From contig JAAEQB010000075.1 of NCBI GenBank assembly GCA_024231975.1, positions 1 through 64,000 on the forward strand: DNA of 64,000 nt, given 5' to 3'. Under the pieces are notes generated by a model. The model saw only the letters and a list, made by a program, of their open reading frames with translations, made no database searches and had not been told where the DNA came from. This DNA is from Allobosea sp. (GTDB taxonomy: Bacteria; Pseudomonadota; Alphaproteobacteria; Rhizobiales; Beijerinckiaceae). The stretch's first letter is position 1; each line of letters opens with the position of its first letter. Shown here one piece after another: positions 14,714 to 25,549 of the stretch. The position numbers and the translations under genes were made by a program.

Positions 14714-15967
14714 ATGACGGTCCATACGAAAATCGACGGCGCGGTCATCGCCAACGGCCGCGGCTATGCCCGCCCGGCTCGTCCGACGGTGGTGATCTGC
14801 ATGGACGGCTCCGAGCCGTCCTATATCGAGGCGGCCAGTGCCAAGGGGCTGACGCCGAATCTCGACCGGATCATGAAGACGGGGGCGAGCACCCACGCCT
14901 ATTCGGTGATCCCGAGCTTCACCAACCCGAACAACCTCTCGATCATCACCGGGCGTCCGCCGGCGGTCCACGGCATTGCGGGCAACTTCTTCTATGACCG
15001 CGAGGCCAAGGAAGAGGTGATGATGAACGATGCGCGCTTCCTGCGCGCCCCGACCATCCTCGCCGAGTTCCAGAAGGCCGGCCTCAAAGTCGCGATGGTC
15101 ACTGCCAAGGACAAGCTCAGGACCTTGCTCGGCAAAGGCCTCGACTTCGGGTCGGGCACCGCGATCGCCTTCTCCTCGGAGAAGGCCGACAAGGCCAACA
15201 AGGCCGAGAACGGTATCGAGAAGGTGCTCGACTTCGTCGGCATGCCGGTGCCGTCGGTCTATTCGGCCGATCTTTCGGAGTTCGTCTTCGCCGCCGGCGT
15301 CAAGCTGCTCGAGAGCTTCAAGCCGGACCTGATGTACCTCTCGACCACCGACTATGTGCAGCACAAAGCCGCGCCGGGCTCGGAGATGGCCGACAGCTTC
15401 TATGCGATGTTCGACGGCTATGTCGGCAAGCTCGATGCGCTCGGCTGCACGCTCGTCATCACCGCCGACCACGGCATGAATGACAAGCACCTGGCCAATG
15501 GCGAGCCCGACGTCATCTATCTGCAGAGCCTGATGGACGAGTGGTACGGCAAGGGCACGATGCGGGTGATCCTGCCGATCACCGACCCTTACGTGGTGCA
15601 TCACGGCGCGCTCGGCTCCTTCGCCACGGTCTACCTGCCCGAGGGGGCCAGCCAGGAAGAGGTCACTGCCCGCATCTCCGGCCTCGACGGCATCGCCCTG
15701 GCCGTGACCTCGGCCGAGGCCTGCGAGCGCTTCGAGCTGCCGGCCGACCGGATCGGCGACGTCGTCGCGATCTCGACCCGGCAGAAGGTGATCGGCACCT
15801 CGCCCGACCGGCACGATCTCTCCGGCCTGACCGAGCCCTTGCGCTCGCATGGCGGCATCACCGAGCAGCGCGTGCCGATGATCGCCAACCGGCCGATCAC
15901 CGTCCCGGACGGGCGTATCCTGCGCAATTTCGACGTCTTCGACGTCGCCCTCAACCTGGTGCACTGA
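14714..15967 (+). CDS. phnA: Phosphonoacetate hydrolase
   Basis: 417 residues of the alkaline phosphatase superfamily. All expected metal and catalytic residues are visible: Asp31 (CMDGSEP), nucleophile Thr70 (SFTNPNN), Asp213 and His217 (STTDYVQH), Asp252-His253 (TADHGMND) and His379 (RSHGG). It cleaves the C-P bond of phosphonoacetate to acetate and phosphate using two Zn ions. An AGGAGC sequence precedes the ATG. It lies between phnW and phnY (2-base gap to phnY), the standard AEP to acetate route. Confidence 0.95.
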   Translation: MTVHTKIDGAVIANGRGYARPARPTVVICMDGSEPSYIEAASAKGLTPNLDRIMKTGASTHAYSVIPSFTNPNNLSIITGRPPAVHGIAGNFFYDREAKEEVMMNDARFLRAPTILAEFQKAGLKVAMVTAKDKLRTLLGKGLDFGSGTAIAFSSEKADKANKAENGIEKVLDFVGMPVPSVYSADLSEFVFAAGVKLLESFKPDLMYLSTTDYVQHKAAPGSEMADSFYAMFDGYVGKLDALGCTLVITADHGMNDKHLANGEPDVIYLQSLMDEWYGKGTMRVILPITDPYVVHHGALGSFATVYLPEGASQEEVTARISGLDGIALAVTSAEACERFELPADRIGDVVAISTRQKVIGTSPDRHDLSGLTEPLRSHGGITEQRVPMIANRPITVPDGRILRNFDVFDVALNLVH

Positions 15968-15969
15968 CG

Positions 15970-17421
15970 ATGAACGCGACCGTGAAGCCGCCGGTGCGGC
16001 GCGAGGCGATGCGCATCGCCGGCAAGCTGGTCTCGACCGACGACATGGTCGAGGTCCGCAATCCCTATGACGACAGCGTCGTCGGGCTCATCCCCGCCGC
16101 CCGGCCCGAGCATGTCCGCGAGGCCTTTGCCAAGGCCAAGGCGTTCAAGCCCAAGCTCTCCCGCTATGAGCGCCAGCGCATCCTGCAGAAGACCGCCGAG
16201 CTCCTGTTCGCCCGCAAGGAAGACTTCGCCCGGCTGATCACCGCCGAAGCCGGCCTGTGCTGGAAGGACTCGCTCTATGAGGCCAGTCGCGCCTACGACG
16301 TCTGGTCCTTCGCGGCCCAGCTCACCATCAAGGACGATGGCGAGATGTTCTCCTGCGACATCTCGCCGAACGGCAAGGCCCGCAAGATCTTCACGACGCG
16401 CCAGCCGCTGCTCGGGGTGATCTCGGCGATCACGCCGTTCAACCACCCGCTCAACATGGTCAGCCACAAGCTGGCGCCGGCGATCGCGACCAATAACCGC
16501 CTCGTCCTCAAGCCGACCGAGCTGACGCCGCTGACCGCGCTGGCGCTGGCCGACGTGCTCTACGAGGCCGGGCTGCCGCCGGAGATGCTCTCGGTGGTCA
16601 CCGGCAACCCCTCGACCATGGGCGATGCGATGATCACCGATCCCGATGCGGATCTGGTGACCTTCACCGGCTCGGTCCGGGTCGGCAAGCACATCGCCAA
16701 CACGGCCGGCTATAAGCGCATCGTGCTCGAGCTCGGCGGCAACGATCCGCTGATCGTCATGGAAGACGCCGATCTCGACAAGGCGGCCGAGCTTGCCGTC
16801 ACCGGCGCGACCAAGAACTCAGGCCAGCGCTGCACGGCGGTCAAGCGCATCCTGGTGGTCGAGAGCGTCGCCGACGCCTTCGCCAAGCTCGTCGTCGAGA
16901 AGGCGAAGAAGCTGACCTGCGGCGACCCGATGGACCCGGCGACCGATGTCGGCACCGTCATCAACGCCCGCTCGGCTACGCTCTTCCAGGCCCGTGTCGA
17001 CGACGCCGTGACGAAGGGCGCCGAAGTCCTCTACGGCAAGCGGGCGGAAGGGGCGCTCTTCCACCCGACCGTGGTCGACAAGATCCCCTACACCTGCGAG
17101 CTTGTGCATGAGGAGACCTTCGGCCCGGTCATCCCGATCATCAGGGTGCCCGACGACATCGCCAAGGTCATCGCGATCTCGAACTCGACTGCCTATGGTC
17201 TGTCTTCCGGCATCTGCACCAACCGCTACGACTACATCCAGCGCTTCGTCGCCGAGCTGGAGGTCGGCACGGTCAATCTCTGGGAGGTCCCGGGCTACCG
17301 GATCGAGATGTCCCCCTTCGGCGGCATCAAGGACTCCGGCCTCGGTTACAAGGAGGGCGTCGTCGAGGCCATGAAGAGCTTCACCAACGTCAAGACCTGG
17401 TCGATGCCCTGGAGCGCGTGA
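15970..17421 (+). CDS. phnY: Phosphonoacetaldehyde dehydrogenase
   Basis: 483 residues of the aldehyde dehydrogenase superfamily. Visible residues are Asn158 (TPFNHP), Lys181 (LKPTE), Glu254 (LELGGNDP) and catalytic Cys288 (SGQRCTA). It oxidises phosphonoacetaldehyde to phosphonoacetate with NAD+, feeding PhnA. The start is the ATG two bases after the phnA stop, indicating tight coupling. A strong intrinsic terminator follows at 17433-17463, so phnWAY form one transcription unit and the transporter genes probably need read-through or their own promoter. Confidence 0.93.
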   Translation: MNATVKPPVRREAMRIAGKLVSTDDMVEVRNPYDDSVVGLIPAARPEHVREAFAKAKAFKPKLSRYERQRILQKTAELLFARKEDFARLITAEAGLCWKDSLYEASRAYDVWSFAAQLTIKDDGEMFSCDISPNGKARKIFTTRQPLLGVISAITPFNHPLNMVSHKLAPAIATNNRLVLKPTELTPLTALALADVLYEAGLPPEMLSVVTGNPSTMGDAMITDPDADLVTFTGSVRVGKHIANTAGYKRIVLELGGNDPLIVMEDADLDKAAELAVTGATKNSGQRCTAVKRILVVESVADAFAKLVVEKAKKLTCGDPMDPATDVGTVINARSATLFQARVDDAVTKGAEVLYGKRAEGALFHPTVVDKIPYTCELVHEETFGPVIPIIRVPDDIAKVIAISNSTAYGLSSGICTNRYDYIQRFVAELEVGTVNLWEVPGYRIEMSPFGGIKDSGLGYKEGVVEAMKSFTNVKTWSMPWSA

Positions 17422-17432
17422 CCGAGAAGACC

Positions 17433-17463
17433 AACGCAGGCGGAGTAATCCGCCTGCGTTTTT
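17433..17463 (+). terminator. Rho-independent terminator after phnY
   Basis: An 11-bp perfect stem AACGCAGGCGG (17433-17443) and CCGCCTGCGTT (17450-17460) with loop AGTAAT, running into a short T tract (17459-17463). It lies 11 bases after the phnY stop and separates phnWAY from the transporter genes. Confidence 0.85.
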
Positions 17464-17527
17464 GCATGTCAGGGGGAAGAAGCGTCGAAAGAGCGTTCAA
17501 ACCGATCAATAAAGAGGGGATGAGATC

Positions 17528-18547
17528 ATGAAGAACTGGCTTGCTACCTGCCTCGTCGCCGCCTGTGCGCTGGCGCTTCCCGGCGTCGCCCAGGCGCAGA
17601 AGACGAAGGTCACGGTCTATACCGCCCTAGAGAACGACCAGCTCGGCCCGTTCAAGGCCTCGATCGAGAAGGCCGTGCCCGAGGCCGAGGTGGTCTGGGT
17701 CCGCGATTCCACCGGCGTCATCACCGCCCGCTTCCTGGCCGAGAAGGACAATCCGCGGGCCGACATGGTGATGGGGCTGGCGGCCTCGAGCCTGCTGATG
17801 TTCGAGAAGGCCGGCCTGCTCGAAGCCTACAAGCCCAACGGCGCCGATGCGCTGAAGCCGGTCTTTCGCGACGCCAACGAGCCCTACACCTGGACTGGCA
17901 TGGACGCCTATCTCGGCGTCGTCTGCTTCAACACCGCCGAGGCCAAGGGCGTCCCGGTGCCGACCTCCTGGAAGGACCTGCTCAACCCGGCGCTCAAGGG
18001 CAAGATCGTGATGCCGCATCCGGCCTCGTCCGGCACCGGCTATCTGATGGTCGCCGGCTGGCTGCAGAGCATGGGCGAGGCCGAGGGCTGGAAGTTCATG
18101 GACGGCCTGCATGAGAACATCGCCGCCTATCTGCATTCGGGCTCGGCGCCTTGCGTCCAGGCGGCGCGCGGTGAGCGCACCGTCGGCCTCGCGCTCGACA
18201 TGCGCGGCGCCTCCGAGAAGAGCAAGGGCGCACCGATCGAGGTGGTGATCCCGAAGGAGGGCGTCGGCTGGGAGATGGAGGCCAGCGCCATCGTCAAGGG
18301 CAGCAAGAACCTCGCCGTCGCCAAGAAGGTCGCCGACTGGTCGACGACCAAGGAGGCCAACGAGCTCTACTCTAAGACTTATGCGATCGTGGCGGCGCGG
18401 GGCATCGAGAACAAGCCCGCCAACTATCCCGCCAATGCCGAAGCGGGGATGATCAAGAACGACCTGTCCTGGATGGCCGATAATCGCGACCGCGTCCTCG
18501 CCGAGTGGTCGAAGCGCTACGAGTCGAAGGCGGCGCCGAAGAACTGA
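17528..18547 (+). CDS. phnS: 2-aminoethylphosphonate ABC transporter, periplasmic binding protein
   Basis: 339 residues with a Sec signal peptide (MKNWLATCLVAACALALPG, cleavage near AQAQ) and an iron/thiamine-type class II binding fold (KVTVYTALENDQLGPFKASI, WTGMDAYLGVVCFNT, MPHPASSGTGYLMVAGW). The fold and its place in the phn island match the PhnS2/AepX-type AEP binding proteins. It delivers AEP to the ATPase and permease encoded next. A long 13-bp hairpin follows its stop and may raise its abundance over the membrane parts. The name phnS reflects function by context; the distinction from other AEP-binding types is not certain. Confidence 0.88.
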   Translation: MKNWLATCLVAACALALPGVAQAQKTKVTVYTALENDQLGPFKASIEKAVPEAEVVWVRDSTGVITARFLAEKDNPRADMVMGLAASSLLMFEKAGLLEAYKPNGADALKPVFRDANEPYTWTGMDAYLGVVCFNTAEAKGVPVPTSWKDLLNPALKGKIVMPHPASSGTGYLMVAGWLQSMGEAEGWKFMDGLHENIAAYLHSGSAPCVQAARGERTVGLALDMRGASEKSKGAPIEVVIPKEGVGWEMEASAIVKGSKNLAVAKKVADWSTTKEANELYSKTYAIVAARGIENKPANYPANAEAGMIKNDLSWMADNRDRVLAEWSKRYESKAAPKN

Positions 18548-18551
18548 CCCC

Positions 18552-18593
18552 ATCGCGCCGGCCGGCTCGCCGCGGCGGGTCGGCCGGCGCGAT
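18552..18593 (+). other. Strong intercistronic hairpin between phnS and phnT
   Basis: ATCGCGCCGGCCG (18552-18564) pairs perfectly with CGGCCGGCGCGAT (18581-18593), a 13-bp GC-rich stem with a 16-base loop and no T tract. Such elements behind binding-protein genes protect the upstream mRNA from 3' decay and give more binding protein than ATPase; that role is inferred. Confidence 0.65.
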
Positions 18594-18643
18594 TCATGCA
18601 GGCCCCGAAGTTGTCGCTGCGCGTTCAGATGAAGGTCGGCAAG

Positions 18644-19731
<1,088 letters not shown>

Positions 19732-19735
<4 letters not shown>

Positions 19736-21447
19736 GCCATGCCGCGACACCGCTGACGATGACCAACGCCACCGTGAAGATCTCGCCGCCGCGGCTCAGC
19801 GAACGCCATGTCGCCGGCGTGCTGATCCTGGCGCTGTGCGCGGTGCTCATCCTGATCATCGCCTTGCCGCTCTGGGCGCTGCTCTCCAAGAGCCTCGAGG
19901 ATCCCCATGGTCGCTTCGTCGGGTTGGCAAATTTCGTCAGCTATGCGACGACGCCGACGCTGCTCTCCTCGCTGACCAACAGCCTGCTCGTCGCCAGCGT
20001 GACCACGGGAATCGTGCTGCCGCTCGCCTTTCTCTACGCCTATGCGCTCAGGCGCAGCTGCATTCCCGGCCGGGGGCTGTTCTATGCCGCGGCGATGGTG
20101 CCGGTCTTCGCGCCCTCGCTGCTGTCGGGCCTCGCGCTGATCTACATCTTCGGCAATCAGGGCCTGCTCAAATCCTGGATGATGGGCGCCTCGCTCTATG
20201 GGCCGGTCGGCATCATCGGCGCCGAGGCGCTCTACAGCTTTCCCCATGCCGTGCTGATCCTGGTCACCGCGCTCAGCCTGTCGGACGGCCGCCTGCGCGA
20301 GGCAGCCGAGGCAATGGGCACGACGCGCTGGCGCATCTTCCATACGATCACGCTGCCGGGCGCTCGCTATGGCGTGATCAGCGCGGCCTTCGTGGTCTTC
20401 ACCCTGGTGATCACCGATTTCGGCATTCCCAAGGTGATCGGCGGGCAGTTCAGCGTGCTGGCGACCGACGCCTATCGCCAGGTCGTCGGCCAGCAGAACT
20501 TCCCGATGGGCGCCGTCGTCGGCATCATCCTTTTGGTGCCGGCCGTGCTCGCCTTCTTCGTCGACCGCGCCGTCCAGCGCCGCCAGAGCGCCATGCTCTC
20601 GGCCCGCGCCGTGCCCTACGCGCCGCGGCCGGACAGGCGCCGAGACCTTGCGCTCCTCGGCTTCGTCAGCGTGATGGCGCTCGCCATCGTCGGCCCCTAC
20701 GGCATCGCGATCTGGGGCTCCTTCGTCAAATACTGGCCCTATAACCTGTCGCTGACGCTGAACAATTACGACTTCGCCGCCGTCGATCCCGAGGGCTGGA
20801 CGACCTATGGCAACTCGCTGCTGCTGGCCTCGCTGACGGCGGTGATCGGCACGGCGCTGATTTTCACCGGGGCCTATCTGATCGAGAAGCTGAAGCTGTT
20901 CCCGCGCCTGCGTGCCTTCGCCCAGTTCCTGGCGATGCTGCCGATGGCGGTGCCGGGGCTCGTGCTCGGCCTCGGCTATGTCTTCTTCTTCAATGCCGGC
21001 TGGAACCCGCTCAACGCTCTCTACGGGACGCTGACGATCCTGGTGATCAACACCATCGCCCATTTCTACACGGTCGGGCACATCACCGCCCTGACCAGCC
21101 TGAAGCAGATCGACGGCGAGTTCGAATCGGTCTCCGCCTCGCTCAAGGTGCCGTTCTGGTCGACCTTTCGCCGCGTCACTGCGCCGATCTGCCTGCCGGC
21201 GATCCTCGACATCGCCGTCTATGTCTTCGTCAACGCGCTGACCACGGTCTCGGCCGTGATCTTCCTCTACGGCGCCGACACCAAGCTCGCCTCGATCGCG
21301 ATCGTCCACATGGACGAGGCCGGCGCCATCGCCTCGGCCGCGGGGATGGCGAGCGTGATCATGCTCACCGCCATCGCCGTGAAGCTCGCCCATGTCGGGC
21401 TCGACCGGCTGGTGTTCGGCCGCCTGCAACGCTGGCGCCAGCGCTAG
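19732..21447 (+). CDS. 2-aminoethylphosphonate ABC transporter, fused permease
   Basis: 571 residues with two tandem binding-protein-dependent permease domains, about 12 membrane helices. The two EAA-type loops are visible as REAAEAMGTTRWRIFHTITL and ESVSASLKVPFWSTFRRVT. A single polypeptide therefore supplies the whole membrane channel for PhnS/PhnT (PhnU-type fusion). ATG overlaps the phnT stop (ATGA), indicating translational coupling. Confidence 0.9.
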
Positions 21448-21466
21448 CCCCTCCGGACGCGTCGCC

Positions 21467-23131
21467 ATGACGGGACAGACGCCGACCCAGATCCTGCTCG
21501 CGCTCGCCGGCGAGGTCGCGCTGCTGCTCTGGAGCGTGCAGATGGTGACGGCGGGCATTTCCGCCGCCTTCGGCAGCCGCCTGCGGGCCGTGTTGGCGAC
21601 CGGCCTCGACAGCCGCTGGCGCGCCTTCGGGGCAGGGGTGCTGGTGACCGCCGGCCTGCAGTCCAGCACCGCCACGGCGATGATGATCGCTTCCTTCTCC
21701 GGGGCAGGGCTGATCGCCCTGGCACCGGCGCTGGCGATGATGCTCGGCGCCAATGTCGGCACGACGCTGATCGTCCAGTTCGTCAGCTTCGACACCAGCA
21801 CGCTCGTGCCGCTCCTGATCCTGGCGGGCTATGCCGGCATGCGGCGCTTCGGGCGGCTTCCGGCGAGGGAAACGGCGAAGGCGCTCTTCGGCATCGGCCT
21901 GATGCTTTTGTCGCTGCGGCTGATGCAGGCCACGATGGGGCCGGTCGAGCATTCGCAGGTGCTGCGCACCGTGCTCGGCTCGCTTTCCGACGACCCGCTG
22001 ATCGCCCTGCTGCTGGCGGCGGCGCTCAGCTTCGCCGCCCATTCCTCGCTCGCCGCCATCCTGATCGTGATGAGCCTTGCCGCCACCGGCGTGATCGGCA
22101 CGCCGACCATGCTGGCGATGGTGCTCGGCTGCAATCTCGGCACGGCGATGAACCCGCTCGTCCAGGCGCTGAAGGGCAATGCCGCGGCGCGCCGGGTGCC
22201 GTTGGGCAATATCGCCAACCGGGTCCTGGGCTGCCTGCTCGGGTTGGCGCTATTGCCCTTGCTGACGCGGTTCGTCGGGCAGCTCGGCCTTGCACCGGCG
22301 CAGTCGGCGGCACTGTTCCATCTTGTCTTCAATCTCGCGATGGCGGCGCTCTTCCTGGTGCCGCTGCTGGCGATCGCGCGGCTGCTGATGCGCCTTCTGC
22401 CCGAGCCTGCCCCTGAGGCCGACCCCTCGCGCTCGCGCTATCTCGACAAGTCCGCTCTGGCGACGCCGACCATCGCCCTCTCGAATGCGACGCGCGAGGT
22501 GCTGCGCATGGTCGATGTCGTCGACGACATGCTCAAGACCTCGCTCGCCGCCTTTGAAGGCGACGATCTCGCCCGGGTCGCTGCGGTGAGCCGCGCCGAC
22601 GACGTGCTCGACAGCCTGTTCAACCACATCCAGCTCTATGTCGGCGCGATCGCCCGGACGGCACTATCGGAGGCGGATGAGCGCCGGCTCTCGGCGGTGC
22701 TGGTGCTGGCGATCAACCTCGAGCACATCGGCGACATCATCGAGAAGAACCTGATGCAGATGGCCGGCAAGCGCATTCGCGATCAGCGCCGGCTGCCGCC
22801 GGAGGCGCTGGAGCGTATCGCCGACATGCACCAGCGGCTGCGCGATCACTTGCGCCTCGCCATCACCGTCTTCATCTCCGAGGACGAGCCGACGGCGCGC
22901 CGGATCGTCCGCGAGAAGGAGACCTTCCGCGAGCTTGAGCGCGAGGCGATCGAGTCCCATCTCGCCGAGATGCGTACCGGTCAGCGCGAAGCCGTCGTCG
23001 TCAGCGCGCTGCAGCTCGACATCACCCGCGACCTGAAGCGTATCGACGCCCATATCGCCGCGACCGTGCATGGGCTGCTGGAGCAGAAGGGAGCCTTGAT
23101 CGGCAGTCGGCTCCTGCGCGCGGCGGAGTGA
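21467..23131 (+). CDS. Na+/phosphate cotransporter-like protein with PhoU domain
   Basis: 554 residues. The N-terminal half has two Na/Pi cotransporter repeats with the paired QSSTATAMM and SLAAILIVMS motifs and GANVGTTL / GCNLGTAMN; the C-terminal third (after about residue 335) is a soluble helical PhoU-like domain. E. coli YjbB of this type exports phosphate, so a likely role is removal of phosphate freed by PhnA. Start at the ATG at 21467, 20 bases after the permease stop, same operon. Confidence 0.85.
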   Translation: MTGQTPTQILLALAGEVALLLWSVQMVTAGISAAFGSRLRAVLATGLDSRWRAFGAGVLVTAGLQSSTATAMMIASFSGAGLIALAPALAMMLGANVGTTLIVQFVSFDTSTLVPLLILAGYAGMRRFGRLPARETAKALFGIGLMLLSLRLMQATMGPVEHSQVLRTVLGSLSDDPLIALLLAAALSFAAHSSLAAILIVMSLAATGVIGTPTMLAMVLGCNLGTAMNPLVQALKGNAAARRVPLGNIANRVLGCLLGLALLPLLTRFVGQLGLAPAQSAALFHLVFNLAMAALFLVPLLAIARLLMRLLPEPAPEADPSRSRYLDKSALATPTIALSNATREVLRMVDVVDDMLKTSLAAFEGDDLARVAAVSRADDVLDSLFNHIQLYVGAIARTALSEADERRLSAVLVLAINLEHIGDIIEKNLMQMAGKRIRDQRRLPPEALERIADMHQRLRDHLRLAITVFISEDEPTARRIVREKETFRELEREAIESHLAEMRTGQREAVVVSALQLDITRDLKRIDAHIAATVHGLLEQKGALIGSRLLRAAE

Positions 23132-23141
23132 GGCGATCGCG

Positions 23142-24035
23142 CTAGGCGATCGTGGGCTGATCGGGTCGACCGCGCAGCGCCTGCGCGGTTGCGAAGAAGG
23201 CCTGGATCGCCTTGCTGTTGCGCCGCTCATGCAGGCAGATCAGCGTCTCCCGCATCAGCAGCGGCGGGCCGTCGAGAGCGATGCGGACAAGGCGCGGATC
23301 GTCCTCGCCGAATTCCGCTGCCGAGACGAAGCCGATCCCGCCGCCCGCCGCCACGATCGCTCCGACGGCCTCGCGTCCCTCCGCTTCCACCGCGTAACTG
23401 AGCACGATGCCACTTTCCGCCGCCCGCTGCTCCAGCATCTGACGGGTGCGCGAGCCCGGCTCGCGCACGATCAGCGGCCAGTCGCTCAGTTCAGCCAGCG
23501 AGAGGTTCCCCCGAGTGGCAGCCGGGTGGCTCCGGGCGGTGAAGGCGATGATCGGCGAGACGTTGAGTGGCAGCACTTCGAACGGGCGCTCGTCGCCGAG
23601 CTCGCCGAGCACGCCGATATCGGCCTCGTAGCCGGTCAGCATCTCGACGATGCTGCCGGTGTTGCCGCGCGCAACGCTGACCTGGATGCCGGGATGGCGC
23701 TCGCGGAAGGCGGTGAGCACGTCGAGCACATGCTGGACAGAATCGGCGACGATCCGCAGCGCGCCCGTGCGCAGCGAGCGTTCCTCCTGCAGCAGTTCCA
23801 GCGCCTCGCCCTCGGCGCCGAACAGGCGATGGGTGACGGCGAGCAGCCGGTGGCCCGCCGGGGTCAGGACGATCTGACGATGCCGCCGGCTGAACAGGGC
23901 GACGTCGTATTCCTCCTCCAGCCGCCGGACCTGGTCGGAGATCGCCGGCTGGGTGAGGTGCAGCGCCTGCGCCGCCTTCGAGAAGCCGCCGGACAGCGCG
24001 ACCTGATGGAAGGCGCGAAGCTGGACATAGCGCAT
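23142..24035 (-). CDS. Second LysR-family regulator of the phosphonate island
   Basis: 297 residues; HTH AFHQVALSGGFSKAAQALHL with SQPAISDQ-type recognition region (TQPAISDQVRRLEEEYDVAL) and substrate domain LRIVADSVQHVLDVLTAFRE. It resembles the first LysR (12574-13452) in length, layout and the ADS-x-x-HV segment, and so is probably a paralogue. It is divergent from the PbfA-like gene, which it most likely controls, perhaps responding to hydroxylated AEP rather than AEP. That division of labour is inference. Confidence 0.85.
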   Translation of the reverse strand: MRYVQLRAFHQVALSGGFSKAAQALHLTQPAISDQVRRLEEEYDVALFSRRHRQIVLTPAGHRLLAVTHRLFGAEGEALELLQEERSLRTGALRIVADSVQHVLDVLTAFRERHPGIQVSVARGNTGSIVEMLTGYEADIGVLGELGDERPFEVLPLNVSPIIAFTARSHPAATRGNLSLAELSDWPLIVREPGSRTRQMLEQRAAESGIVLSYAVEAEGREAVGAIVAAGGGIGFVSAAEFGEDDPRLVRIALDGPPLLMRETLICLHERRNSKAIQAFFATAQALRGRPDQPTIA

Positions 24036-24067
24036 GGCAATGGGACTCGCTCGGAGGGAGCTGGCAT

Positions 24068-24095
24068 CATATCGCTGGAATTTATCAGAGGATAT
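24068..24095. promoter_or_regulatory. Inverted repeat between the second LysR and PbfA-like genes
   Basis: CATATC (24068-24073) and GATATG (24090-24095) form spaced 6-base arms in an AT-rich 142-base divergent promoter region. GATATG also occurs in the first LysR region at 13475-13480. This is a candidate LysR site. Confidence 0.4.
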
Positions 24096-24177
24096 GAATT
24101 AACGATTTTTCAGATCGTCGAGTTGCCGCCATTCTCCGTCCCACGGCGCCGGACAGGCGCATGAAACGGGGACAGCC

Positions 24178-25539
24178 ATGCGCGCCGAAGCATCCGCGAT
24201 CGTTCACACCGAGGGCGAGTCCAACACCTCGGCGGCCCGCAGCGGCTGGAACGCCGGCATCGGTGACGCGGCGACGCGCGAGCTGCTGGCGCGCGATTCC
24301 GCCGCCTTCCTGCACCAGAGCTTGTCGAGCCCCTGTCTCACCGCCATCGCCAAAGCGGAAGGCATCTGGATCGAGGATACGATGGGGCGGCGCTACATGG
24401 ATTTCCATGGCAACAGCGTCCACCACATCGGCTACGGCCATCCGCGCCTCAAGGAAGCGATCAAGAAGCAGCTCGACGATCTCTGCTTTTCGCCGCGCCG
24501 CTTCACCTGCGAGCCGGCGGTCGAGCTCGCCGAGACGCTCGGGCAGCTGGCGCCGGGCAATCTCGGCAAGGTGCTCTTCACCACCGGTGGCTCGGATGCG
24601 ATCGAGGTGGCGCTGCGGCTCGCCCGTGCCGCGACCGGCCGGTTCAAGACCCTGTCTTTCTGGGATGCCTTCCACGGCGCCGGCTTTGGCGCCTCCAGCG
24701 TCGGCGGCGAGGCGACCTTCCGCTCCGGCATCGCCGGGCCATTGTTGCCAGGTGCCGAGCATATCGCGCCCTGGGGCAGCCGCAACTGCGCCTATGGCCA
24801 CGACAACCTGGAGGATTCGGCCCGCGCCTGCGCCAAAATGATCTCCTATGTGCTGGCGAAAGAGGGGGATATCGCCGCCGTCGTCGCCGAGCCGATGCGG
24901 GCGACGCCCTATCCGCCGGCACCCGGCTTCTGGAAGAGCGTGCGCGAGGCCTGCGACCGGCACGGCACCTTGCTGATCTTCGACGAGATCCCGACGGGGC
25001 TCGGCAAGACCGGGCGCTTCTTCGCCCATGAGCATGACGAGGTGCAGCCCGACATGGTCGTCCTCGGCAAGGCGCTGGGCGGCGGAATCCTGCCGATCGC
25101 CGCGGTCATCGCCCGCCGTGACCTCGATGTTGCCGGCGGCTATGCGATCGGCCACTACACCCATGAGAAGAACCCGGTCACCACCCGTGCGGCGCTGACG
25201 ACGATCCAGATCATCCGCGAGGAAGGGTTGACCGAGCGGGCCGCCGAGCTCGGCGCCTATGCGATGGATCGCCTGCGGAGCTTCAGCGAGCGCTGCCCGT
25301 CGATCGGCGATGTCCGTGGGCGCGGCTTGCTGTTCGGAGTGGAACTGGTCTCCGATCGTGCCGATTTCACGCCCGACAATGCGCTTGCCGAGCGCGTCTA
25401 TTATCGCTGTTTGGAAGGCGGGCTCAGCTTCAAGATCAGCCAGGGCAATGTCCTGACCCTCTCTCCGCCGATGGTGATCTCCCGCGCCGAACTCGACCGG
25501 GCGCTCGACATCGTCGAGCAGGCGATCCTGGCAGGTTGA
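24178..25539 (+). CDS. pbfA: PbfA-like class III PLP enzyme, probable (R)-1-hydroxy-2-aminoethylphosphonate ammonia-lyase
   Basis: 453 residues of the class III aminotransferase fold. Marks are TTGGSDAIEVALRLAR, the PLP-pairing Asp269 in LIFDEIPTGLGKTGRF and Schiff-base Lys298 in VVLGKALGGG. PbfA enzymes of this family eliminate ammonia from (R)-1-hydroxy-2-aminoethylphosphonate to give phosphonoacetaldehyde, and occur as accessories to phnWAY or phnWX clusters; this location fits exactly. An ordinary omega-transaminase cannot be excluded from sequence. It has its own LysR and is followed after 10 bases by a hydroxyacid dehydrogenase. Confidence 0.75.
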   Translation: MRAEASAIVHTEGESNTSAARSGWNAGIGDAATRELLARDSAAFLHQSLSSPCLTAIAKAEGIWIEDTMGRRYMDFHGNSVHHIGYGHPRLKEAIKKQLDDLCFSPRRFTCEPAVELAETLGQLAPGNLGKVLFTTGGSDAIEVALRLARAATGRFKTLSFWDAFHGAGFGASSVGGEATFRSGIAGPLLPGAEHIAPWGSRNCAYGHDNLEDSARACAKMISYVLAKEGDIAAVVAEPMRATPYPPAPGFWKSVREACDRHGTLLIFDEIPTGLGKTGRFFAHEHDEVQPDMVVLGKALGGGILPIAAVIARRDLDVAGGYAIGHYTHEKNPVTTRAALTTIQIIREEGLTERAAELGAYAMDRLRSFSERCPSIGDVRGRGLLFGVELVSDRADFTPDNALAERVYYRCLEGGLSFKISQGNVLTLSPPMVISRAELDRALDIVEQAILAG

Positions 25540-25549
25540 GGGGACGGTG

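Noticed and set aside
14576..15964. 460-codon minus-strand frame opposite phnA
   Set aside because: Antisense shadow of a gene with all catalytic residues; its translation is low-complexity Arg/Gly/Asp-rich with no domain.
17422..17527. Riboswitch or small RNA between phnY and phnS
   Set aside because: The structure is fully explained by a simple intrinsic terminator; no further conserved-looking helices seen.
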